Assembly (NCBI RefSeq): GCF_041260155.1
Contig: NC_091931.1
Location: 21,450,654 to 21,514,653, forward strand
Direction: 5' to 3'
DNA: 64,000 nucleotides
Origin: Ptychodera flava
Lineage: Eukaryota; Hemichordata; Enteropneusta; Ptychoderidae
In this document: piece by piece, positions 12,201 through 23,340 of the stretch
How positions within the stretch are numbered: the stretch's first letter is position 1
How the letters are laid out: each line of letters opens with the position of its first letter
Translations under genes and position numbers: made by a program
The notes under the pieces: model-generated
What the model saw: only the letters and a program-made list of their open reading frames with translations
The model's database searches: none
What the model was told of the DNA's origin: nothing

Positions 12201-15200
12201 ATATTCCTCTGTATTCACCGTTGTACGCTGCAACTGAGGGCTTATTAGGAATCAATGTCTGGCCAACTGATCCAGAGAGATACTATCTGCTAGTACCAGA
12301 GTCAATGGTTTTTGAATTCATTCCCATTGAAGCAAGGTGAGATCTTTTTCTTTTCCCGATCACACAGGGCATTTGGTACATCTGTGAACAGCGATAAGCA
12401 AACTCCATTCAGCCTTTGGAATATAGTCCTAAAATCAGTATTGAGGTGTACTCAGCCAGGTTTGCTTTCCATGTGCACTATGTTATCATACACCTCAACT
12501 AGGATGGTGTGGGAGAGCACCAAAATGACTATTCACTAATCTTAATAGATACTGGTTCTGTTTGTTGTTCTTGACCTCATGCCAATCAATTTGCTCACCC
12601 TAATTAGAGTCACTCACAGTGATACTTCGCCATCATTTGAAATATTGAGTAATTCCCCGACAGAGAAAAATCAAAAGCTTAAAGGGCCAGTACTGTAACT
12701 TTTGATGATTTTGTCTCTATTTTTGTTTTGTATGTAAATGTCAAGGTCTTGTTCTATACTCCCCAAAGCATATTGAAACACCTACTATTTCGCTTGTCAA
12801 GATAGCGTCTATATGTGTAAAATGCACTGTTATTGTTTACATTTGAAATTTTAGTGGGGACTAAAATTCACTTGTAAACAAGAACGATGCAGTAGAAACA
12901 CGTACAGGCTGAATTGACAAGCTCAACACTGCGTATCTAGATATGCTTTGGGGAATAGAACAAGAAACACCATGTTGACATTACAGAAGAAAAATAGTGA
13001 AATAATCATCAAAATCTACAGCCTCTGACCCGTTTTGTATTTTGTTTCAATTTTCTTCATGTAAGTAATACATGTATTTTAGTGGTTGACATTCTGACAA
13101 TGAAAAGATTTCCTGGTTTATTCTATCCACCTCTCCTATGTGTATCTCACTGATACAACATGTTTTTATCTTTGTCTGTTTCTTACTGTCATGCGTTTGT
13201 TTCCATATCTTTTGATATCATCATACATCCTGGAAATTTTGACTTTATATATGTATCTGTGCTATTGATACACTGTATGGAACTGCTGCGCACATACACA
13301 GACACACCCACACACAAGCACATTCATGTGCTTTTTTTTTCAATTTTACATTGTCTTGTTGATTCCCCTCAGTGACGAGGCCCAGCCAGACACGCTGTTC
13401 ATGGACCAGGTTGAAGTTGGTCAGACCTACGAACTGGTCATCACCAACGTCAGTGGTCTCTATAGATACAGATTTGGTGATGTGATCAGAGTTGTCAGGT
13501 TGCATAACCAGTGTCCAGTCATAGAGTTCCTCTACAGGTGAGAAAATGATATGAGAAATTCACTTTTCTTGCACAAATCTATGTAGATAGTGTGGTACTG
13601 TAAACACTCTATTGATTCAACCACTGTGTTAATGTGAAAATTTCAAATCGTAATTATTTTTTCTGGTCAAATGATAGGGTTTTTATAGTATCAATAACAG
13701 AGAATAGAGAGACTTTGTAAGTGCTAATGTAATTGGTCAATTGGTCAGTGAGATGAGATTTGTTAGAAACCAAGCCTGTCAACTATTTACCCCATGACCT
13801 CCTACAAAGACCCACCTTTTCTCCAGACAACAATAGGGCTGAGCCAATATTGGGCAACAAAGAGGTAATATATAAAGTAAAAGTGTCCTAGAATTCTGTA
13901 TGTCCAGGTTGTTGAGAACTTTTCCAAGTACATGTTTGACAACTTGCAATGGACAGGCACCCAAATGAGGTTGAGGGATGAGAAGCTTTCGATGAAAAAG
14001 TAGCTGGTCAAAATCAGTCTATGACAGGTCAATTTATCAAGTTTCAGGCTAAAAATGAAATGTATAGGTTTTAGTATATTACACATAAAATTGATTTCAA
14101 TACGTGATTGACATTTCAGACAGGGTCAGTTGTTGAATGTACGAGGTGAGAAAACATCAGAGAATGTGTTCTACAAAGCCTTGGTTGAGACAGTGTCTAA
14201 ATGGTCTGATGTCAAACTGGTGGATTACACCACAGCTGAGAGTGTTATGCTGCCCTCACAGAGAGGTAATACCACCATTTCAGTCATGTCCCCCCTGCCC
14301 CATAAAAAAATTGATTCGAGAGTAACCATTGCTGCATGGGAATATTGAGCAATTACATGGACTGTGCATCAACAAAGACAGATTTTTTTATGTTCACACT
14401 TGAACCAATGACTGAAGAACCAGAAACCTCAACTCGCAGTGTTGGTGCTGTAGACGTTTTCACATGTAGAAAGAGATTTCTTATCAGAGTAATTCTAGGA
14501 TATTGCCGCATGCTATTAATACTACATTTGTGCATTTTGTGGTACATTACTAAATAAATGTATATCGCATTGCTTGGTAATTTTTATTTTCTGTTTTCTT
14601 CTGTTTTTAGTGGATGTCAATGATGACACATCACAGTATTATTTAGTGTTTGTTGAATTAGATGGAAATGCTGAAAAGCTTCAACTCAGTCAAGAACAGA
14701 AAGACATGGCAAGTACTTAAACCTGCTCACCCCCCAGCGCCCCTCCCCCGCCCCATAAACAGGTCTACAAGCAGCATTGATAACAATGAGCTCGGGGCCA
14801 AACCATGGTTGTAAAACGGCTTTCTTATCGATGGATGTCAAGAGACTGTTTTATGAGAAATCAATAACCTATGATACACTTCAGTTTGACAGTGGTGTAG
14901 CTTTCATTATTATAAACCATTGACTGTGAACAACCTTATGGAATTCATCCAATCAAAACGTGAGATCCATTTCTCCTTTATTGTACTGGGCTTCGACAAG
15001 TGAAAGGGTAGGTCTGAACTGTGAGATGTAAGAAAGGGCGCCCTCACAGTCAAAATTATTCGTTTTAAGTTGAGTTATTGTGAGACCGTGTGGGGTGATC
15101 ATGCTGTTGGCAATTCTTTTGTTCACTTCTTCCTCGGGAAGAGCCATTGTTCTTTTCACCGAGCTTGATTGTGATGTTGTTGGCACAGATGTATTGCCAC

Positions 15201-17300
15201 CTGGTGTGTTATATTCTGGGTATTGCGAGTTGCCATCACTGAGGATAGTTATGAGTGCGAAAAATGAATCCGATTTTTAGTCCCCACGGACACCGTCCGG
15301 GGGGACTTATAGGTTTGGTCATGTCCGTGCGTGCGTGCGTGCGTCCGTCCGTCCGTTCACGCAGATATCTCTGAGATGCCTGGAGCGATTTCATTCAAAC
15401 TTGATACAAGGATTACTTCATATGGCATACAGATGCACGTCAATTTGTTTTGTTATACGATCCAATATGGCCGCCAGGCGGCCATTTTATTACGATTTTT
15501 TCATGTACAGAGCCATAACTCAGGCATGTTCCAACCGATTTTATTCAAAGTTGGTACAAGGACATTGACCAATGTCATACAGATGCACGTCAATTTGTTT
15601 TGTGATACGATCCAATATGGCCGCCAGGCGGCCATTTTATTACGATTTTTTCATGTACAGAGCCATTACTCAGGCATGTTTCGACCGATTTTATTCAGAG
15701 TTGGTACAAGGACATTGACCAATGTCATAGATATGCACATCAATTTGTTTTGTGATACGATCCAATATGGCCGCCAGGCGGCCATTTTATTACGATTTTT
15801 TCATGTACAGAGCCATTACTCAGGCATGTTTTGACCGATTTTATTCAAAGTTGGTACAAGGACATTGACCAATGTCATACAGATGCACGTCAATTTGTTT
15901 TGTGATACGATCCAATATGGCCGCCAGGCGGCCATTTTATTACGATTTTTTCATGTACAGAGCCATTACTCAGGCATGTTTCGACCGATTTTATTCAGAG
16001 TTGGTACAAGGACATTGACCAATGTCATAGATATGCACATCAATTTGTTTTGTGATACGATCCAATATGGCCGCCAGGCGGCCATTTTATTACGATTTTT
16101 TCATGTACAGAGCCATTACTCAGGCATGTTTTGACCGATTTTATTCAGAGTTGGTACAAGGACATTGACCTATGTCATACATATGCACGTCAACTGTTTT
16201 GTGATACGATCCAATATGGCCGCCAGGCGGCCATTTTATTACGATTTTTTCATGTACAGAGCCATTTCTCAGGCATATCCGCATGTTTTGACCAATTTTA
16301 TTCAAAGTTGGTACAAGGACATCGACCAATGTCATAGCTATGCACATCAATTTGATTTGTGATGCGATCCAATATGGCCACTGTGCGACCATTTTGTTAC
16401 GATTTTTTTCATGTCCTGAACCATAACTCAGACATGTATCAAGCGAATTCATTCAAAAGTATTTTTATCACAGACCTAATGAAGAGGACTCTATCCTCTT
16501 TGAGGACCTGTAATCAAAGTACCGATTAACAAGTGGGGACTGTGTCATCAACGATGACTTGTTTGATGATAACTTGGACGTACCCGTCTGTAGGCTGCTG
16601 AAGTGTCTGGCTACACTGAACATCTACATGTAATTCCAAACTTCCCACTAATACAGCTCCGTAGCCCCGCCTACACCATTTATCAATGCTAAGCATCAAA
16701 TTCACGTAATGCGAAGACATCAATTTCTCACTATACTATCAAACTGAGAGAAATTATATTTGTGTGTGGTGCCAACTACCTATGCATAAAATATCACATG
16801 CAGTCTATTAAGCTTCCATGATATAATTATTGTTATAAGTAGTTTTTAGTGCAAGTTCAACACAGAAGCCAAGGTTTACACAAGTGCATCACGGCCTTGA
16901 CAATTTCCATTGCACTGTTTCTTGCAAAAACTTGATAAGCATGTCTAATATCTCTAAGTGTTTTAGAAAACTCACCAACAAGATGAAAAATCATAGCGTT
17001 AATTCAATTATAAACAAATTTGAAAATATACATCAGTTACATTGGATTCTTCATTTTTTAAATTCTCACTTTCAACAGCTTGACCAAGCTCTAGTGAGGT
17101 CTGGATACGTCTATGAGTCATTCCGCAATAAAGGCAGCATCTCGGCACCCAAGGTGCACGTTGTCAAGTCCGGAACATTCCAGAAACTCAAGGAGTACCT
17201 GATAGAAAACACCATGGCAACGGCGAATCAGTTGAAGATACCGCGTGTTCTGAAGAGACAGGACGCCTTGAACCTGATGCTTGAAAACGCCATTGATTGA
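9242..17300 (+). CDS. GHDC: GH3 domain-containing protein (GHDC), seven exons, one frame break
   Basis: Animal member of the GH3 family; plant relatives are ATP-dependent acyl-acid amido synthetases, while the animal substrate is not established. Exons: 9242-9368, 10597-11633, 12201-12336, 13373-13537, 14120-14265, 14611-14708, 17079-17300 (TGA). Exon phases all join. The total is 1931 nt, one short of a multiple of three, because exon 2 lacks one base near 11450; restoring it gives about 643 aa. Two hydrophobic segments lie at residues 5-30 and 43-57 (signal anchor or membrane hairpin). Adenylation motifs: LTSGTSG (about 173-179), YAATEG (about 397-402), YRYRFGDV (about 464-471). The start is the first ATG after an in-frame stop; the exon 1 to exon 2 join rebuilds Gly43. 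Introns carry MITEs and a tandem-array element. The last intron uses a GC donor. Confidence 0.88.
10597..11633 (+). CDS. GHDC: GHDC exon 2 with a one-base frame break
   Basis: The main GH3 exon. The first frame runs to TGA at 11460-11462. The GH3 similarity continues in the next frame from about 11453 (LNDLMKADEKRAAELKREFE, then WPYLELILTVDTGSSELYGN). The expected peptide across the join is DEIRAKLNDLM. Inserting one base at about 11450/11451 gives it, so a single nucleotide is missing. No intron signals bracket the spot. Sequencing error, a polymorphic null allele and a true pseudogene all remain possible. The other six exons are intact, which favours an assembly error or a recent mutation. 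Confidence 0.85.
11649..11809. mobile_element. Short TTAA-type MITE in GHDC intron 2
   Basis: Flanked by TTAA at 11649-11652 and 11806-11809. The ends AGGGGCAG and CTGTCACT are imperfect inverted copies, similar to the termini at 5803 and 12683. It sits 15 bp inside the intron after the exon 2 donor. Ends only are convincing; the interior shows little pairing. Confidence 0.4.
12683..13031. mobile_element. Foldback MITE in GHDC intron 3
   Basis: TTAA at 12679-12682 precedes AGGGCCAG. The right end reads CTCTGACCCG and is diverged, with no TTAA after it. The arms share TTTTGATGATT near each tip and CCCCAAAGCATAT further in (about 12760 and about 12945). The centre, near 12855, is AATTTTAGTGGGGACTAAAA. 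Same terminal style as the 5803 element, so probably one superfamily. No coding capacity. Confidence 0.65.
14745..14815 (+). repeat. Dispersed repeat copy (GGGCCAAACCATGG family)
   Basis: Shares AAACAGGTC, GATAA and GGGCCAAACCATGG in the same order with 23262-23340 (+) and, inverted, with 36361-36430. Three diverged copies in the window; family not recognised. Confidence 0.6.
15274..16562 (+). mobile_element. Tandem-array element A (Helentron/HINE-like), in GHDC intron 6
   Basis: The left end is TTTTTAGTCCCCACGG, forming the hairpin GTCCCC-CGGAC/GTCCG-GGGGAC (15280-15306), then a GT-rich CGTGCG run. The right end, 16530-16561, begins CAAGTGGGGACT and ends ATGACTTG, with a small hairpin; its GTGGGGACT is the inverse of the left AGTCCCCAC. 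Between them lie seven units of about 150 bp, each with CCAATATGGCCGCCAGGCGG (15461, 15611, 15761, 15911, 16061, 16210 and a decayed one at 16367). Subterminal inverted repeats, a 3' hairpin and a tandem core are the plan of non-autonomous Helentrons (DINE-1/HINE). That assignment is inference. No protein is encoded. Confidence 0.7.
15541..16140 (+). repeat. Exact 300-bp duplication inside element A
   Basis: 15541-15840 and 15841-16140 are identical at every base I compared. Each is itself a dimer of two slightly different 150-bp units (one with CATACAGATGCACGTC, the next with CATAGATATGCACATC). The copies outside this block differ. This is a higher-order repeat, so the expansion was recent. 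Confidence 0.9.
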
Positions 17301-17626
17301 CACTGCGTAGGATTGATAAAGTTTCACGACTGAACGATCCCTTGATTACAGAGAACAAAATTATTATATACCGGTAACCACAGTTAGACTGGACTTTTTG
17401 AACTTCAAAATTCCTTCTGTAAGACATGGAAACCACATACCATGATAATCAAGATCTTGTCATGAAAAAAATCTGTACAAAAGTCACGTGTGCTATTGGC
17501 ATCTTTGTGATATGATGTTTTAAGATCAAAATCCATTTTCCAAGTGGCATTAGAGCAATAGCTTCCGAAATTGGTTCAAACACTGTACAAAAACTGTTAC
17601 AGTTGCTATGTAGGCGGGTATCGTTG
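17301..17626. other. 3' flank of GHDC
   Basis: No canonical AATAAA is seen close to the GHDC stop, so the transcript end is unclear. Nothing else found before the next element at 17627. Confidence 0.4.
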
Positions 17627-18050
17627 TTAGTCCCCACGGACACCGTCCGGGGGGACTTGTAGGTTTGGTCATGTCCGTGCGTGCGTGTGTCCGTGCGTGC
17701 GTGCGTGCGTGCGTCTGTCCGTTCACGCAGACATCTCAGACATGCCCAGGTCAATTTCTTTCAAACTTTGCACAAGGATAGTTCCCTACCCCATACAGAT
17801 GCACGTCGATTTGATTCACAATGCGATCAATTTTGGCCGTGTTAGAGGACTTTTTAGTTTTCACCGTCATAGACTCCCATGTATAGGCAGTCTCCATAGA
17901 CTCCCATGTATAAGGCAGTCCATAGACTCCCATGTATAAGGCTGTCCATAGACTCCCATGTATTAGGCAGTCTCCATAGACTCCCATGTATAAGGCAGTC
18001 CATAGACTCCCATGTATAAGGCAGTCCATAGACTCCCATGTATAAGGCCA
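17627..18050 (+). mobile_element. Second left end of the element A family, with minisatellite
   Basis: Starts with the same AGTCCCCACGGACACCGTCC hairpin (17629 on) and the same GTGCGTGCG run as element A. After about 240 bp it passes into a minisatellite of seven 26-28 bp units with CATAGACTCCCATGTATAAG (17867-18048). The matching right end is missing; element B starts directly after it. It was probably interrupted or truncated by that insertion. Confidence 0.6.
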
Positions 18051-18054
18051 AGAA

Positions 18055-19842
18055 AATTAAAGCTGCAAGCAGCGTTGGCGGGGCCCAAGCGGTTAACATG
18101 GTTGAAAAATCTTGCACTAATGATATTATGTGCAAAATTCGAGCTTGCAAAAGTAGGATTTTGAACATCATCTAATAGTTACTGTACGTTTCACTTGGAA
18201 TTTAATATTTTACAGAAAATCCAATATGGCGGCAAAACCATGTGACCGATCAAAATGCCTTTCGCAAACTTGAAAGAGATCACATTCAAGATGTTACACA
18301 TAAAATTTCAGCTCATTCGGTGTCTTGGTTCTGGAGAAGAAGATTTTAAAGATTTAATCACGATTTTAACAAAATCCAATATGGCGGCCAACCATGTGAC
18401 CGATCAAAACGCCTTTCGCAAACTTGAAAGAGATCACACTTAAGATGTTACATGTCAAATTTAAGTCAAATCAATGTGTTGGTTGTGGAGAAGAAGATTT
18501 TTAAAGATTAAATCATGATTTTCGCAAAAATCCAATATGGCGGCCAAACCACGTGGCCGATCAAAACGCCTTTCGCAAACTTGAAAGAGATCACACTTAA
18601 GATGTTACATGTCAAATTTAAGTCAAATCGGTGTGTTAGTTGTGGAGAAGAAGATTTTTAAAGATTAAATCATGATTTTCGCAAAAATCCAATATGGCGG
18701 CCAAACCACGTGACCGATCAAAACGCCTTTCGCAAACTTGAAAGAGATCACACTTAAGATGTTACATGTCAAATTTAAGTCAAATCGGTGTGTTGGTTCT
18801 GGAGAAGAAGATTTTTAAAGATTTAATCACGATTTTCACAAAATCCAATATGGCGGCCAAACCACGTGACCGATCAAAACGCCTTTCGCAAACTTGAAAG
18901 AGATCACACTTAAGATGTTACATGTCAAATTTAAGTCAAATCGGTGTGTTGGTTGTGGAGAAGAAGATTTTTAAAGATTAAATCATGATTTTCGCAAAAA
19001 TCCAATATGGCGGCCAAACCACGTGACCGATCAAAACGCCTTTCGCAAACTTAAAAGAGATCACACTTAAGATGTTACATATCAAATTTCAGTAGAATCA
19101 TTGTGTTGGTTCTGCAGAAGAAGATTTTGAAGATTAAATCACGATTTTCGCAAAATCCAATATGGCGGCCAAACCACGTGACCGATCAAAACGCCTTTCG
19201 CAAACTTGAAAGAGATCACACTTAAGATGCAATTTATCAAATTTCAGTAGAATCAGTGTGTTGGTTCTGGAGAAGATGATTTTTAAAGATTAAATCACGA
19301 TTTTCGCAAAATCCAATATGGCGGCCAAACCACGTGACCGATCAAAACGCCTTTCGCAAACTTGAAAGAGATCACACTTAAGATGTTACATGTGAAATTT
19401 TAGTCAAATCGGTGTTTTGGTTCTGGAGAAGAAGATTTTTAAAGATTAAATAGGTATTTTTCAAAAATCCAATATGGCGGCCAAGGTCACGTGACCGCAT
19501 GCGATTTTATTGGCAAATTTTAAAGACCTTAGGCCATGCTTGCTATACAAAAAATTTCAAATCGACTAGACCCCTAGGTTATCTGGAGAAGCCATTTTTA
19601 GTTTTTTGGAAAATCCAATATGGCCGCCAGGTCACGTGACCAATCAAAATTTGTATACCCAGGTGCACGAGATCTCATAGGTACCTATTAGCCCTGCAAG
19701 TTTCAGAAGTTTGCGGTAAGCGGTGTTTGAGTTCTAGGTCGACAAAAAAAGAGCGGAAGAAGAAGAAGAAGAAGAAGTAGAAGAAAGTTGAATTCCTATA
19801 AAACCAATAGGGGCCCAGCCGGTCGGCTTGGGCCCCTAATAA
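18055..19842 (+). mobile_element. Tandem-array element B
   Basis: The left end has GCTGCAAGCAGC (a hairpin) and GGGGCCCAAGC; the right end has the hairpin GGGGCCCAGCCGGTCGGC followed by TTGGGCCCCTAA. GGGGCCCAAGC/GCTTGGGCCCC is inverted between the ends. The core is ten units of about 155 bp with AATCCAATATGGCGGCCAAA at about 18221, 18375, 18532, 18689, 18845, 19002, 19157, 19313, 19469 and 19615. A (GAA)n tract lies near 19760-19785. No coding capacity. It could be a Helitron-like element (the right end is hairpin plus CTAA), but the 5' TC is not evident. Confidence 0.65.
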
Positions 19843-19894
19843 AAATTTAGTTTCTCATCGTATTCATATTGCAAAAAGGATGCAGTGACACAGT

Positions 19895-21501
19895 TTTTAG
19901 TCCCCACGGATGAAGTCCAGGGGGCTTATAGATTGGGTCATGTCCGTCTGTGAGTCCATCCGTTCACGCAGATATCTCAGATATTTTGACAAAATGTCAC
20001 GTGACCTTGGTGACCTTTGACCTCAAAAATATATATTTGTCCATAACTCAGTAACCACAAGTGCTACACCCTTCGTATATGGTATGATGGGACAGCTTAT
20101 GACGCCACATATTGTACCTCATTAATTATGTGCATATCTAATTTTGAGCGAGCCAATAGAGCTAGAGGTCTGATTTTTGGTATATAGGGATAACTTAGCA
20201 ATACTATTTTTTTTCCAAAATGTCACGTGACCTCGGTGACCTTTGACCTCAAATATACATATTTGTCCATAACTCAGTAACCACAAGTGCTACACCCTTC
20301 ATATATGTTATGATGGGACAGCTATATGACGCCACATATTGTACCTCATTAATTATGCACATATCTAATTTTGAGCGAGCCAATAGAGCTAGAGGTCTGA
20401 TTTTTGGTATATAGGGATAACTTAGCAATACTATTTTTATTTCAAAATGTCACGTGACCTCAGTGACCTTTGACCTCAAATATACATATTTGTCCATAAC
20501 TCAGTAACCACAAGTGCTACACCCTTCATATATGTTATGATAGGACAGCTTATGACGCCACATATTGTACCTCATTAATTATGTGCATATCTAATTTTGA
20601 GCGAGTCAATAGAGCTAGAGGTCTGATTTTTGGTATATAGGGATAACTTAGCAATACAATTTTTTTGACAAAATGTCACATGACCTCGGTGACCTTTGAC
20701 CTCAAATATACATATTTGTCCATAACTCAGTAACCACAAGTGGTACACCCTTCATATATGGTATGATAGGAGACCTTATGAAGCTTCATACTGTACTATG
20801 TACCTCATTAATTATGCGTACATCTAATTCTGAGCAAGCCCATAGAACGGGATGTCTGTTTTTTGGTATATAGGGATAACTATAGGATAGAAATTTTTTG
20901 ACCAAATGTCATGTGATCTCAATGACCTTTGACCTGAAATATAAGTTTATGTCGATAATACATAACCACAAGAGCTATGTCCTTTATATTCAGTAGGGTG
21001 GGAGACCTTATGACAACACACGCTTTACCTCATTAATTATGCACACATCTAGTTCTGGGCAAGCGAATAGAGCTAGAGGTCTGATTTTTGGCATATAGGG
21101 ATTAATTAGCAATACAATTTTTTTTCAAAATGTCACGTGACCTTATGACCTTTGACCTTGATGATACATATATATGCATAACTCAGTAACCACAAGTTCT
21201 ATACCCTCCAATTCTGATAGGATATTAGACCTTAAATGTCACATCTTGTACCTCATTATTATGCGCATATGTATTTCTTGGCTGGCCAATACAGCTAGAG
21301 GTCTGATCTTTTTTCCAGATTTAGAACCATGACTTAGACATGCCTCATGTGTTTCAAATTGGGAACAACGACATAGACCTATGTGCCCATAGATCTCAAC
21401 ATATACACTCCAGTGATACTTCTTAATGACCACATTTCCCTGCCCATCAAGACTAATACTCCCCTATTACAAGTGGGGACTATGTCATTGTCATGACTTG
21501 T
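19895..21501 (+). mobile_element. Tandem-array element C (same ends as A, different core)
   Basis: The left end is TTTTTAGTCCCCACGG (19895 on), and the right end, 21470-21500, runs from CAAGTGGGGACTATGTC to TGACTTG, as in element A. The core differs: about six units of roughly 220-230 bp starting at about 19994, 20219, 20446, 20674, 20905 and 21126. Each has TGTCACGTGACC, TGACCTTTGACCT and TCATTAATTATG, or close variants. Shared ends with exchanged cores suggest a family that captures and amplifies unrelated sequence. Confidence 0.7.
19996..21160 (+). promoter_or_regulatory. Array of E-box plus nuclear-receptor DR1/DR3-like sites
   Basis: Each core unit of element C contains TGACCTTTGACCT, whose complement AGGTCAAAGGTCA is a perfect DR1 (HNF4/RXR-type) motif. 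Sites lie at about 20010, 20237, 20463, 20690, 20920 and 21147. In several units a third half-site stands three bases upstream (TGACCTCGGTGACCT, DR3-like). A CACGTGAC E-box precedes it in four units (CACATGAC or CATGTGAT in the others). The motif match is direct; regulatory use is untested. Confidence 0.35.
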
Positions 21502-22582
21502 TGATCAAAGTTAACAGAGGGAACTGGAAGAATTTTATAGTTGCATTCAGTAGTCGCATGCAATCTTGTAAGATGTCTTGTCTACACGTTGTGAATTGCA
21601 GCACCACCACCTGCACAGTAAATGTTTGTGTTGCACTCTTTTAGTGTTGTATCGTTGAGGGCGCTGTACATTTGCATCCGCCAATGCTGAAAATAAAATG
21701 CCCAATGCTGAGACTTGGTGATGTTGAATGTACACCACTTTGACTCATGAAAGAAATAATTGAATTATTTTCTTTGTATTAGATGTGCATGTCTCATCGT
21801 TTTCATTGCTACTTTGTTGACAGTACGCTGCCTGCGAATGCAGTTTGTGTTGCCTCACACAGCTCAAGAATGCACCAATCAACCCAACTGATGAAAATCC
21901 AATGCATAGATAGATCAGTTTTGTATACAATTCTGTTGTAGCCTTTATTCCCCAGTCCTGCAATCTGTACAGGACCATGGAAATATAAACCGCAACACAA
22001 AAAAAATAGACCTACCCATCTCTACCTCAGATTTTACTAGTAATTGGATTGACATCCACCGAGTCATAGAAACGAATGCTTATCAATATGTATCATCATC
22101 CATCCCACCTCAGCTAGCAAGGCATTAAGAACCCAGACTATTGCCAATGCAACATTCTAAGCAACTGCTGAACATCAGGTATCAAAGGAAAGTGCATATA
22201 CATTTTCAAGACTTTCTGTGGCAATACCCCATTTCACAGCTCTTGGTCATTTTTTCACAGTTACAAAACTAAAACACAGAAGCACAGACTGGATATCAGG
22301 GTCACTGGATCAGCAAATCTGGTCATTACTTCACTGCATTAAGAACGCTTGTGATGGCAGCAATTAATTTGAATTTCATTACATGACGATATCACTTTGA
22401 ACTGTATTTAAATAACTCGCCTTTGGCATTAAGATAATCTTTCATTACAACTTAAAAGGGAGGGAGGGTTCTCAAACTGCACTCAAAGGCTTATGGGATC
22501 CATATGACCAATGTAAACTCTGTATCCATAGTACATAGGCAAACTAAAGAAATTTTTAACGTGTTGGTCATAGTGCACATTG

Positions 22583-22672
22583 TAAAATTTAAATATTGCA
22601 GCCATGTTGCATCCAGATATCGTACATGAAATACATTGTAAACAAGAAAATTGCAATGGCGTAGTTCCAGTG
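22583..22672 (+). repeat. Dispersed repeat, second copy at 56232
   Basis: Shares AAAATT(T/C)AAAT, GATATC, CATGAAATAC and GTAAACAAGAAAA in order with 56232-56330, same orientation. About 90 bp, diverged, family unknown. Confidence 0.55.
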
Positions 22673-23261
22673 ACTCCCTGAGATCCGTAAGACGGAGAAA
22701 TTTCCAATTTCAGGTGACTAGACAGTAATTCACAGAATTCTTTTTTTTTTCAGAAAGGTATACAAGTTTCAGCAGGTGTTAATTGCAATATTCAACATTG
22801 CAGGTGACGAACACACTTTTTCAAATGTGTATGTGACACAAGTCATGATGATTATGAGATTTCATGTAAACCAAGATCTAGCATTTCAGCCACTTCTGGC
22901 TGATCCATCATTAATGAATGATGGAGTGGAACGTAATTCATTTATTAGAATGAGAGAATAGAGAAGACCTAGTGTTTCAGACATTGCCTTTGATGAGAAG
23001 TTGTATGACACAGAAGGCAGCGCTCAGGTTGGTTGTACAACATAGAGGGCGTGCTCAGGTTGTATGATGGATACCTTTCTATGCAATGGCCCTCAAAATC
23101 TCACCATTATTATGTTGACATCCCTGTGTTAATAAGTCACAATGCAAATTAGGTAGTGTGAGAAATCTGACCCATTTTAGACATTATTTCTTCATTTTTA
23201 ACTCCTGCAACATTGATACTACCGCATTGTCCCACCACTTTTCAGCCTGTTCTACCCAAAC

Positions 23262-23340
23262 TCCCAGTAAACAGGTCCACATTCACAGTTGATAATAATG
23301 GATTTGGGCCAAACCATGGTGGGGAAGGGGTTAAAAATCC
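23262..23340 (+). repeat. Dispersed repeat copy (GGGCCAAACCATGG family)
   Basis: Second copy of the 14745 repeat: AAACAGGTCCACATTCACAG, then GATAATAATGG and GGGCCAAACCATGGTGG. Confidence 0.6.

Noticed and set aside
15331-16134. Long plus-strand frames with a repeated 50-residue peptide (QYGRQAAILLRFFHVQSH)
   Set aside because: The DNA unit is 150 bp, a multiple of three, so any open frame stays open through the array. No start context, splice chain or family; explained by element A.
17751-18171. Minus-strand frames with repeated WTALYMGVYG-type peptides
   Set aside because: Shadow of the 26-28 bp minisatellite at 17867-18048.
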